The notes under the pieces were generated by a model, which saw only the letters and a program-made list of their open reading frames with translations, had not been told where the DNA came from and ran no database searches. The position numbers and the translations under genes are program-made. From positions 1 to 13,977 of the forward strand of contig DATDKZ010000079.1 of assembly GCA_036519575.1 (NCBI GenBank): a stretch of 13,977 nucleotides of DNA, given 5' to 3'. Positions 6,584-12,922 of the stretch are shown here, piece by piece; the first letter of the stretch is position 1, and the number at the start of each line of letters is the position of its first letter. The stretch is from AC-69 sp036519575. Its GTDB lineage: Bacteria > Actinomycetota > UBA4738 > HRBIN12.

Positions 6584-8671
6584 CTACTTCTTCGCCTCGT
6601 CCTTGGCCTTCTGGGCCTCGGCGATCAGCCGGTCGGCGAAGTGGGACGGCACCTCCTCGTAATGGGAGAACTTCATGTTGAAGGCTCCCCGGCCGCCGGT
6701 CAGGGAACGGAGGTCGATCGCGTAGCGGGCCACCTCCGCCTGGGGGACCTGGGCCTTGATCCGCTGCTTGCCGGGTCCGGCAGATTCCATCCCCTGGATC
6801 TTGGCGCGTTTGGAGTTCAGGTCTCCCATCACGTCGCCGGTGTGATCGTCCGGCACGACGATCTCGAGCTCCACGATGGGCTCGAGCAGAACGACGCCCG
6901 CTTGCTGGGCGGCGTCCTTCAGGGCCAGCGATCCCGCGATCTGAAAGGCCATATCGGAGGAGTCCACCGTGTGGAACTTCCCGTCGACCAGCGTGACCCG
7001 AACGTCGACCATGGGGTTGCCGGAGAGGACCCCTTCCTGCATGGCCTTCACGACGCCCTTCTCCACCGATCCGATGAACTGGTTGGGGATCGCCCCGCCG
7101 AAGATCTTGTCCTGGTACTCGAACCCCGAACCTCGGGGGAGGGGCTCGATCTCGACGCTGGCCACGCCGAACTGGCCGTGGCCACCGGTCTGCTTCACGT
7201 GGCGGCCCAGGCCCTTCCCCGAGCCCCGGATGGTCTCGCGATAGGCGATCTTGGCCGGTGTGGTTGTGACCTCGACCCCGAACTTCCGCTTCATTCGCTC
7301 CATCATCACCTCGAGGTGGGCCTCGCCCATCCCGTAGGCCACGGTCTCGTGGGTCTCGTCCGAGCGTTCAACGCGGAACGTGGGGTCCTCCTCGCGCAGA
7401 CGCGCGAGCGCGGTGGACAGCTTGTCCTCATCTCCCTTGGTCTTTGGGGCGATGGCGTAGGCAAGGAGCGGCTCCGGCATCTCCATCGAAGGGAGCTTCA
7501 CCGGGTCGTCCTTGGTGGAGAACACGTCGCCGGTCGTCGTGTGCGACAGTTTGGCCACGGCACCGATGTCACCGGCGGGCACCTCCGCCACGGAGTCGTG
7601 CTCCTTGCCTCGGAGGGTGAACAGTTGGCCCACCCGCTCGTCCGTGCCCTTCGTGGTGTTGTACACAGCAGAGTCCGGCCGCATCGTGCCCGAGAACACG
7701 CGGAGCATCGTGATGTGGCCGACGTACGGGTCGGAGACCGTCTTGAACACCAGGGCGGTGAGTGGCTGCGAGGGATCGCAGGTCCGCTGCTTCTCCTCGC
7801 CGGACTTCGACACGACCGTGATCGGTCCTCGGTCAACGGGCGAGGGGAACTCGTCCACGATGAACTGGAGTACCCGGTCCGCCCCAATGGGCCGCGCCGC
7901 CGCGGCCACCAGCACCGGCGCGATCCTCGCCTCGGCGAATCCCCTCTTCACCCCTTGGACCACCTCGTCCTCGGACAACTCGCCCTGCTCCAGGTACTTC
8001 TCGATCAGCGCGTCGTCGGACTCGGCCACCGCCTCCATGAGCTTCTCCCGGAAGGGGTCGGCCTTGCCGGAGATGTCATCGGGCCACGGTCCCTCCTCCG
8101 CCCGTGGTCCGGAGCCGTAACGGAACGCTCGCCGCGTAAGGAGGTCCGCGATGCCCTCGAACTCGTGCTCCTCGCCGAGCGGAAGCTCGAGCGGCGCGAC
8201 CTGCGTGCCGAAGGCCCCAACGAGCTGCTCCAGGGCGCGTTCGAACGAGGCCCGCTCCCGGTCCAGCTTGTTGACCAGGATGGCCCGTGGCAGTCCCGCC
8301 TCGACCGCGAGCTCCCATGCCACCTCGGTCTGGACCTCGACCCCCTCCACCGCCGACACCACAAGGAGCACGGCATCGACGGCCCGGATGGCCGAGCGCA
8401 GGTCGCCGACGAAGTCCGCGTATCCGGGCGCGTCGAGGATGTTCACCTTGACGCCGTTCCACTCGACCGGGGCCATGGCCAGTGAGACGCTCAGTCCCTT
8501 CTTGACCTCCTCGGGCTCGAAGTCTGAGACCGTGTTGCCGTCCTCCACCTTGCCCATACGCGTGACGGCGCCGGAGGCAAAGAGCATGGCTTCGACCAGT
8601 GTCGTCTTCCCGGCACCCCCGTGACCGGCGAGGAGGACGTTGCGGATGTTCGTGGGTTCGTACGTCTTCAC
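6584..8671 (-). CDS. fusA: Elongation factor G-like GTPase (EF-G2/FusA2 type)
   Basis: A 695-aa translational GTPase with the five-domain EF-G layout. G-domain motifs: G1 GHGGAGKTT (16-24), switch I KKGLSVS (57-63, in place of RGITI), G3 DAPGYADF (80-87) and G4 NKLD (134-137). Domain II follows (QPLTALVFKTVSDPYVGHI), then III, IV (containing GGHGQFG) and V, ending in a Lys-rich tail. Canonical EF-G has DTPGHVDF at G3 with a catalytic His; here this is Tyr (Y84), typical of the paralogous EF-G2/FusA2 group rather than housekeeping EF-G. No rpsL, rpsG or tuf gene is next to it, also against the primary fusA. Paralogues may act in stress, ribosome recycling or other roles; the specific role is not clear. 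The GTG start has GAAAGG 7 nt upstream. It lies opposite to all neighbours, splitting a conserved gene cluster. Confidence 0.93.
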   Translation of the reverse strand: MKTYEPTNIRNVLLAGHGGAGKTTLVEAMLFASGAVTRMGKVEDGNTVSDFEPEEVKKGLSVSLAMAPVEWNGVKVNILDAPGYADFVGDLRSAIRAVDAVLLVVSAVEGVEVQTEVAWELAVEAGLPRAILVNKLDRERASFERALEQLVGAFGTQVAPLELPLGEEHEFEGIADLLTRRAFRYGSGPRAEEGPWPDDISGKADPFREKLMEAVAESDDALIEKYLEQGELSEDEVVQGVKRGFAEARIAPVLVAAAARPIGADRVLQFIVDEFPSPVDRGPITVVSKSGEEKQRTCDPSQPLTALVFKTVSDPYVGHITMLRVFSGTMRPDSAVYNTTKGTDERVGQLFTLRGKEHDSVAEVPAGDIGAVAKLSHTTTGDVFSTKDDPVKLPSMEMPEPLLAYAIAPKTKGDEDKLSTALARLREEDPTFRVERSDETHETVAYGMGEAHLEVMMERMKRKFGVEVTTTPAKIAYRETIRGSGKGLGRHVKQTGGHGQFGVASVEIEPLPRGSGFEYQDKIFGGAIPNQFIGSVEKGVVKAMQEGVLSGNPMVDVRVTLVDGKFHTVDSSDMAFQIAGSLALKDAAQQAGVVLLEPIVELEIVVPDDHTGDVMGDLNSKRAKIQGMESAGPGKQRIKAQVPQAEVARYAIDLRSLTGGRGAFNMKFSHYEEVPSHFADRLIAEAQKAKDEAKK

Positions 8672-8718
8672 CGGCGGGCCTTTCGGCGCGGATCGGCAGG
8701 TGCGGAAGGAACCCGGGG

Positions 8719-8747
8719 ATTCTAGCGCGGCGAGGCGAGGCTCCTTC
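8719..8747 (-). promoter_or_regulatory. Candidate promoter for the EF-G-like gene
   Basis: On the minus strand, TAGAAT (8724 down to 8719) is a good TANNNT -10 box about 48 nt before the GTG at 8671, predicting a leader of roughly 40 nt that includes the GAAAGG ribosome-binding site. At 17-bp spacing the -35 position reads GAAGGA (8747-8742), the same hexamer and spacing as in front of the minus-strand gene at 598. Confidence 0.45.
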
Positions 8748-8768
8748 GGGCCGCTTCGAACGCGGTGA

Positions 8769-8774
8769 TACGCT
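8769..8774 (+). promoter_or_regulatory. Candidate -10 box giving a leaderless pgsA-like transcript
   Basis: TACGCT fits TANNNT and ends 7 nt before the GTG at 8782, the spacing expected when transcription begins at the start codon. No Shine-Dalgarno is visible upstream of the GTG (CGCCGCG). It is divergent from the EF-G-like promoter in the same 110-bp gap. No convincing -35. Confidence 0.45.
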
Positions 8775-8781
8775 CGCCGCG

Positions 8782-9312
8782 GTGTCGGTCTCGGTGAACG
8801 CGCAGGCGAGAAGGCGCGTGGCCTTCGTGCTGGTCGCGATCGCGGCGGCGGGCGCGGTAGGGATCGCGACCTGGCAGATGCTCACTGGCCGGCCGATCGG
8901 TGCGGGCCTGGGGGCGCTGGCGGCCGGTGCCATCCTCCTGGCGGCCGATCCGATGATGCTCGGTCCCGGGGCGATGCTCGAACGAACGGTCGCCTCGTAT
9001 GTGGATCGGGCGTACGACGGAGCCATCCTCGCGGCCATCGCCTGGGCATACCGGGCCACGGACCCCTTGATCGCGGTTGGCGCGCTCGTGGCGCTCGGGG
9101 CGAGCTTCCTCGCGTCCTACGTCCGGGCCCGCGGCGCATCGCTCGGTTACGGCGTGGGCGAGAGCTCGATCACGCGGGGGCTCCGCTACGGATTGATCTC
9201 GGCCGGCCTCTTGGTCGATGGGCTCGGTTTGGCGCTCTGGACCTTGGCATCGGTGATGGGGCTCGCGGCACTGGTGCGGACCAGCCAGGTGGCGAAGGAG
9301 GAGCGGGCCTGA
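8782..9312 (+). CDS. CDP-alcohol phosphotransferase-like membrane protein lacking half of the catalytic signature
   Basis: A 176-aa membrane protein with hydrophobic segments near residues 13-30, 40-55, 80-91, 95-112 and 134-170. Residues about 66-140 resemble the second half of actinobacterial PgsA-type enzymes (DRxxDGA at 75-81, then SYVRARGASLG with ESSITRGLRYGLI), and the gene sits exactly where phosphatidylinositol-phosphate synthase (pgsA1) lies in mycobacteria. The family signature is D-x2-DG-x2-AR-x8-G-x3-D-x3-D. Here no DGxxAR exists upstream; the matching region reads AADPMMLGPGAMLERTVAS, the usual third Asp aligns with A71, and only the last Asp (D75) and the following D79 remain. 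No upstream reading frame supplies the missing part. A pseudoenzyme, a regulatory subunit or a changed chemistry are all possible. The stop overlaps the next gene's start (CTGA). Confidence 0.75.
   Translation: MSVSVNAQARRRVAFVLVAIAAAGAVGIATWQMLTGRPIGAGLGALAAGAILLAADPMMLGPGAMLERTVASYVDRAYDGAILAAIAWAYRATDPLIAVGALVALGASFLASYVRARGASLGYGVGESSITRGLRYGLISAGLLVDGLGLALWTLASVMGLAALVRTSQVAKEERA
9294..9301 (+). promoter_or_regulatory. Ribosome-binding site supporting a CTG start at 9309
   Basis: GAAGGAGG, a near-perfect Shine-Dalgarno, ends 7 nt before CTG 9309. It lies inside the last codons of the pgsA-like gene. No ATG, GTG or TTG is available at this spacing in the acyltransferase frame; the next acceptable start in frame is TTG at 9381, 79 nt away. 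Confidence 0.65.
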
Positions 9313-10235
9313 GCGTCGAGACCCCAAGGGAACTGCTGGCCCTCTGGTCGTTCCGCCTGGTCGCCTGGCTGGCAAGGACGTTGCCGGAGCGAGCCGGGCG
9401 CCGTGCGTTCGATACTTTCGGGCGCCTGGCCTTCCGCCTGCTCCCCGGTGTGCGGGCCACGGTCGCAGCGAACCAGGCCATGGTCCTGGGGCAGGAGCCC
9501 CGGTCCGACCTGGTGGTATCGGCCACGAAGGAGGCGTTCTCGCTCTACGCGAGGTACTGGTTCGACACGTTTCGGGCCCGGGTCCTGCCCGTCGCCGAGC
9601 TGAATGCGCGCACGATCACGGAGGGGGTCGACAACATCGACCGGGCCCTCCAAGGTGGCAAGGGCTGCATCACGGTCCTGCCCCACATGGGGAACTGGGA
9701 CGTTGCCGGGCGATGGCTGGCGGCCCACGACTACCGGATCGCGTCCGTAGCCGAGGAGCTCCGCCCGAGGAAGCTGTTCGAGCTGTTCCTTGAACACCGG
9801 GAGGCCCTGGGGATGAAGATCATCCCGCTGACCAGGGACGGGCACGTCGGTCAGCAGCTCGGCGCGCTGCTCGGCCAGAACTGGATCGTGGCCCTGGTGG
9901 CGGACCGGGACCTCACCGGGCGAGGGGTCGAGGTGGAGATGTTCGGCGCGCCCCGGAGGCTCCCAGTCGGGCCGGCGCTGCTGTCGCTGTCGACCGGAGC
10001 GCCACTGCTCGTCTGTCCGGTGTGGACCACCGACACCGGATGGAAGATCCGGATCGGGGCGGCGCTTGAGATCGAGCGGACCGGTGACATACGTGCCGAC
10101 GTGGCCGCGCTCACGCGGAGGATGGCCGCGGAGTTCGAACGGGCCATCGCGTCGCGACCGGTCGACTGGCACATGTTCCAGCCCGCCTGGAACAATCGGC
10201 TCGGCCCCGTCGGGAGGAACGGCCGGGACCCGTGA
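9309..10235 (+). CDS. patA: PatA-like phosphatidylinositol mannoside acyltransferase (HtrB/LpxL superfamily)
   Basis: A 308-aa membrane-associated acyltransferase if started at CTG 9309. The HX4D motif PHMGNWD gives catalytic H126 and D131 with this start. The segment DRDLTGRGVEVEMFG (about 199-213) is the second conserved block, and HMFQPAWNN near the C-terminus matches the family end. In mycobacteria the enzyme transfers an acyl chain from acyl-CoA to the mannose of PIM1/PIM2 at the inner leaflet, and its gene lies between pgsA1 and pimA as here. CTG is preferred because GAAGGAGG lies 7 nt upstream, the CTGA overlap with the previous stop suggests coupling, and residues 9-25 (an amphipathic helix before LPERAGRR) belong to the family's conserved N-terminus, which a TTG 9381 start would remove. 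The acceptor lipid is inferred from context. Confidence 0.88.
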   Translation: MSVETPRELLALWSFRLVAWLARTLPERAGRRAFDTFGRLAFRLLPGVRATVAANQAMVLGQEPRSDLVVSATKEAFSLYARYWFDTFRARVLPVAELNARTITEGVDNIDRALQGGKGCITVLPHMGNWDVAGRWLAAHDYRIASVAEELRPRKLFELFLEHREALGMKIIPLTRDGHVGQQLGALLGQNWIVALVADRDLTGRGVEVEMFGAPRRLPVGPALLSLSTGAPLLVCPVWTTDTGWKIRIGAALEIERTGDIRADVAALTRRMAAEFERAIASRPVDWHMFQPAWNNRLGPVGRNGRDP

Positions 10236-11326
10236 GGGTCGCCCTGGCCTGTCCCTATGCCTGGGACTCCCCGGGCGGTGTCCAGGTGCACGTCCGGGAG
10301 CTGGGGGAGCGGCTCCGAGGGCGTGGGCACCAGGTGCTCGTGTTGACGCCGTCCCGGAATCGGCCGGCCGACCCGTGGGTTCGGGCGGTGGGGCGACCCG
10401 TCGAGGTGCCGTACAACCGGTCGACCGCCCCGATCGACCCTCGGCCCTGGTCGGTGCGACCGGTTCGTCGGCTGCTGCTCGCGTTCCGGCCCGACGTCGT
10501 GCACACACACGAGCCATTCACTCCGAGCACCTCGATGTGGGCCATGCTGTCCTCACGCGCTCCGGTGGTGGCGACGTTCCATGCAGGGGCGGAGCGGTCC
10601 CTGCTGTTCGATCTGGCCACGCCGGTACTGCGAATCATGGCCCGCAACATCGACGTGCGGATCGCCGTGTCCGAGCGGGCGGCGGCCTTCGCCCGCGCGC
10701 GGCTGGGCGGGGAGTTCCGGGTCGTGCCGAACGGACTGGACGTCGCGTCCTTCGCCGCCTCGGAGCCCGCCGACCTCGATCCGGGGCGCAGGCTCCTGTT
10801 CGTGGGGCGCTTCGACCGTCGCAAAGGATTCCCCGTTGCGGTGGAGGCGTTCCGCCTGCTCGTAGAGCGACATCCGGACATCCGGCTGATCGTCGCCGGC
10901 GATGGAAAGGAACGGGCGGCGGCCGACCGCCTCAAGCCCCCAGTGCGCGACCGGGTGACGATGCTCGGGACCGTGCCGCGCGACCAGCTCCCTCGGTACT
11001 TCGCTGCCTGCGACCTGCTGGTCGCGCCGTCGCTCAGCGGGGAGAGCTTCGGCTACGTGCTCCTCGAGGCCATGGCGGCCGGGCTCCCCGTCGTGGCCAG
11101 CCGGATCCCCGGCTACGACGAGGTCGTGCGAGACGGGCGGGAGGGCTTCCTGGTGCCGCCGGGTAACCCGCGCGCGGTGGCCGACGCAGCGGCGAAGGTG
11201 CTCGACGATCCGGCGTTGGCACAGACGATGGGCCACGCCGGCCGCGCGACTGCCGCCCGGTACGACTGGGGGGTCGTGGCGGAGGAGATCGAGGCCGCGT
11301 ATCGGGAGGCCCTGGCGCTACGATAG
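10232..11326 (+). CDS. pimA: PimA-like GDP-mannose:phosphatidylinositol mannosyltransferase (GT4)
   Basis: A 364-aa GT-B fold glycosyltransferase. Its N-terminus (CPYAWDSPGGVQVHV) closely follows mycobacterial PimA, including the GG loop (15-16). Further conserved points are YNRS (61-64, cf. YNGS), HEP (93-95), TFH with H117, R193 and K198 in VGRFDRRKG (GDP-mannose phosphate binding), and the EX7E pair E271/E279 in GESFGYVLLEA. A basic, amphipathic stretch (residues 71-82) may bind the membrane. PimA adds the first mannose to phosphatidylinositol on the cytoplasmic side. GTG 10232 overlaps the acyltransferase stop by 4 bp (GTGA), so translation is probably coupled. Two positions I recall as contacting the lipid head group in PimA differ (P67 and F96 for Arg and Asn), so the acceptor could differ. 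A related GT4 specificity cannot be excluded. Confidence 0.88.
   Translation: MRVALACPYAWDSPGGVQVHVRELGERLRGRGHQVLVLTPSRNRPADPWVRAVGRPVEVPYNRSTAPIDPRPWSVRPVRRLLLAFRPDVVHTHEPFTPSTSMWAMLSSRAPVVATFHAGAERSLLFDLATPVLRIMARNIDVRIAVSERAAAFARARLGGEFRVVPNGLDVASFAASEPADLDPGRRLLFVGRFDRRKGFPVAVEAFRLLVERHPDIRLIVAGDGKERAAADRLKPPVRDRVTMLGTVPRDQLPRYFAACDLLVAPSLSGESFGYVLLEAMAAGLPVVASRIPGYDEVVRDGREGFLVPPGNPRAVADAAAKVLDDPALAQTMGHAGRATAARYDWGVVAEEIEAAYREALALR
11319..11324 (+). promoter_or_regulatory. Candidate -10 box giving a leaderless lemA transcript
   Basis: TACGAT, embedded in the last two codons and stop of pimA (CTA CGA TAG), ends 6 nt before the lemA ATG at 11331. There is no good Shine-Dalgarno before the ATG. 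It would allow lemA-htpX to be transcribed independently of the PIM-type genes. No clear -35. Confidence 0.45.
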
Positions 11327-11330
11327 GTGC

Positions 11331-11891
11331 ATGTCGGCACTCTTGATCGCCGTCGGCCTCGTCGTCCTGGTCCTCCTGTACGCCATCTACTTGTTCAACC
11401 GCCTGGTCTCGCTGCGAAACCGAGTAGACAACGGTTGGTCGCAGATCGACGTGCAGCTCCGCAGACGGTACGACCTCATCCCCAACCTCGTGGAGACGGT
11501 GAAAGGGTACGCGGCGCACGAGCGCGAGCTCTTCGAGCAGGTGGCGGCGGCTCGTTCCCAGGCCATCGGCGCGTCGAGCGTCGGCGACCAGGCCCAGGCC
11601 GAGAACCAGCTCACCGCGGGCCTCCGGCGCCTGATGGCGGTGGCGGAGAACTACCCCGACCTGAAGGCGAGCCAGAACTTCCTGGCCCTCCAGGAGGAGC
11701 TGACCGGGACCGAGTCGAGGATCGCGTACGCCCGGCAGTTCTACAACGACCAGGTGATGCTGTTGAACACGCGGATCCAGGCCGTGCCCTCGAACGTGGT
11801 CGCGAAAGTCTTCGGGTTCACGCCTCGGGAGTTCTTCGATATCGAGGATCCCATCCGCGGCCCCGTCCAGGTGGACCTCACCCACCCATAG
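11331..11891 (+). CDS. lemA: LemA family protein
   Basis: A 186-aa protein with one N-terminal membrane helix (about residues 3-22) and an otherwise helical soluble domain. The family hallmark is clear: NRLVSLRNRVDNGWSQIDVQ followed by LRRRYDLIPNLVETVKGYAAHE, with YNDQVMLLNTRIQAVPSNVVAK and the ending FFDIEDP further on. LemA proteins are widespread with unknown biochemical function; they are often encoded beside HtpX-type or other membrane-linked proteins, as here, suggesting a membrane quality-control partnership (inference). ATG 11331 lies 4 bp after the pimA stop, and htpX starts 3 bp after its stop, so lemA and htpX are almost certainly co-expressed. Confidence 0.95.
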   Translation: MSALLIAVGLVVLVLLYAIYLFNRLVSLRNRVDNGWSQIDVQLRRRYDLIPNLVETVKGYAAHERELFEQVAAARSQAIGASSVGDQAQAENQLTAGLRRLMAVAENYPDLKASQNFLALQEELTGTESRIAYARQFYNDQVMLLNTRIQAVPSNVVAKVFGFTPREFFDIEDPIRGPVQVDLTHP

Positions 11892-11894
11892 TCC

Positions 11895-12803
11895 GTGTAC
11901 GAGCAGATCGCCTCGAACCGGCGGAAGTCGGTCGTCCTCATCCTGGGAGCGATCCTGCTGCTCGGGGCGGTGGGCTATGCGATCGGGCTCATCACCCAGC
12001 AGGGTCCGGTCTGGCTGATCTTCGGCGTCGCCCTCGCCGTCGTCATGTCGGCCGGCTCGTACTTCTACGGCGACCGGATCGTGCTGGCCTCCACCCGTGC
12101 GCGCGAGGTGACGCCGGAACAGGAACCCCGACTGCACAACATCGTCGAGGGACTCGCCATCGCAGCGGGGATCCCCAAGCCCCGCGTGTACATCGTGCCG
12201 GAGCAGGCCCCGAACGCGTATGCGACCGGGCGCGACCCGGAGCACTCCTCGATCGCCGTGACCCAGGGGCTGCTGGAGGCGATGAACCGGGTGGAGCTGG
12301 AAGGGGTCGTGGCCCACGAGATGTCCCACGTCCTGGACCGCGACATGCTGGTCGGAACCATCGTGGCGACACTTGTCGGTGCCGTCGTCCTGATCTCCGA
12401 GTTCTTCACGCGCGCCCTGTGGTGGGGCGGGGTGGGTGGGCGTCGCGGCAACGACCGGGGGGGAGGGCCGGCCGAGGCCATCCTGTTCGCCGCGGGGTTG
12501 GTGCTGCTGATCCTTGCGCCGATCGTCGGGCAGGTCGTGCGGTTCGCCATGTCGCGGCAACGCGAGTACCTGGCGGACGCCCAGGGGGCGATGCTCACCC
12601 GATACCCGCCGGGACTGGCGGCCGCGCTCAAGAAGATCGCGGCCGCCAGCAGCATCCCCATGCGCTCGGCGAACAACGCCACGGCCCACCTGTGGCTGAA
12701 CCAACCGTCGCGGATCCAGGGCGAGCGGATGGGCCCCCTGGAACGGCTGTTCTCCACGCACCCGCCGATCGAGGACCGCATCCGCCGCCTCGAAGAGATG
12801 TGA
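11895..12803 (+). CDS. htpX: M48 family membrane metalloprotease HtpX
   Basis: A 302-aa zinc metalloprotease of the inner membrane. Helices lie near residues 12-33, 38-58, 151-171 and 194-215. The active site HEMSH (141-145) gives two zinc ligands and catalytic E142; the third ligand is E224 in REYLADAQGA, and the C-terminal FSTHPPIEDRIRRLEEM is characteristic of M48B peptidases. HtpX degrades misfolded membrane proteins on the cytoplasmic side and is part of envelope stress control in other bacteria. The GTG at 11895 follows the lemA stop by 3 bp without a visible Shine-Dalgarno, so translation is likely coupled to lemA. The loop between helices 3 and 4 is Gly/Arg-rich (GGVGGRRGNDRGGG) and its DNA holds a G-quadruplex motif. 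The C-terminal RIQGERMGPLERLF segment is also typical of the family. Confidence 0.95.
   Translation: MYEQIASNRRKSVVLILGAILLLGAVGYAIGLITQQGPVWLIFGVALAVVMSAGSYFYGDRIVLASTRAREVTPEQEPRLHNIVEGLAIAAGIPKPRVYIVPEQAPNAYATGRDPEHSSIAVTQGLLEAMNRVELEGVVAHEMSHVLDRDMLVGTIVATLVGAVVLISEFFTRALWWGGVGGRRGNDRGGGPAEAILFAAGLVLLILAPIVGQVVRFAMSRQREYLADAQGAMLTRYPPGLAAALKKIAAASSIPMRSANNATAHLWLNQPSRIQGERMGPLERLFSTHPPIEDRIRRLEEM
12424..12440 (+). other. G-quadruplex motif in htpX
   Basis: GGGGCGGGGTGGGTGGG contains four runs of three or more G separated by single bases, the tightest and usually most stable intramolecular quadruplex pattern. It is on the coding strand, so the mRNA carries it too. It encodes the glycine-rich loop WGGVGG. 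Whether it folds or matters in the cell is unknown. Confidence 0.7.
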
Positions 12804-12821
12804 CGTTCTTGTCGCACCTCG

Positions 12822-12850
12822 TTGAGGGAGGCCCGGCCGGCGAGTAGCAT
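12822..12850 (+). promoter_or_regulatory. Promoter candidate for the DUF3048 gene
   Basis: TTGAGG (12822-12827), a 17-bp spacer and TAGCAT (12845-12850) resemble a housekeeping sigma-70/SigA promoter. This is the only candidate in the window with both elements recognisable. Transcription would begin near 12857, giving a leader of about 60 nt with GGAGGT before the start codon. It sits in the 115-bp gap after htpX. Confidence 0.55.
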
Positions 12851-12907
12851 CCTGCGGTCCGGCGTATGCCCGGTGCCCGTAGGCCCCCCGATACCCACTC
12901 GAACCAC

Positions 12908-12922
12908 ATGGAGGTCCCTTGA
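12908..12922 (+). promoter_or_regulatory. Ribosome-binding site and four-codon mini-ORF at the DUF3048 start
   Basis: GGAGGT (12910-12915) is the ribosome-binding site. It is contained in ATG GAG GTC CCT TGA, a four-codon reading frame whose stop overlaps the TTG start at 12919. The site is 3 nt from TTG 12919 (short) and 9 nt from the in-frame TTG at 12925, so it does not settle which TTG is used. Confidence 0.4.

Noticed and set aside
6641..8485. Long plus-strand open frame (614 codons) opposite the EF-G-like gene
   Set aside because: It is the antisense shadow of a clear, motif-complete EF-G-like gene; its translation is His/Leu/Arg/Gly-rich with no recognisable domain.
8599..8781. N-terminal extension of the pgsA-like frame that might supply the missing DGxxAR motif
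   Set aside because: The translation (Arg/Gly-rich, MSSSRHPRDRRGGRC...) has no membrane helix or DGxxAR and overlaps the start of the EF-G-like gene on the other strand.
9381..9383. TTG as the start of the acyltransferase
   Set aside because: Poorly placed ribosome-binding site and loss of the conserved N-terminal helix; CTG 9309 is better supported, with the caveat given in the findings.
11034..12761. Long minus-strand open frame opposite pimA, lemA and htpX
   Set aside because: It spans three well-supported plus-strand genes and its translation shows no domain.
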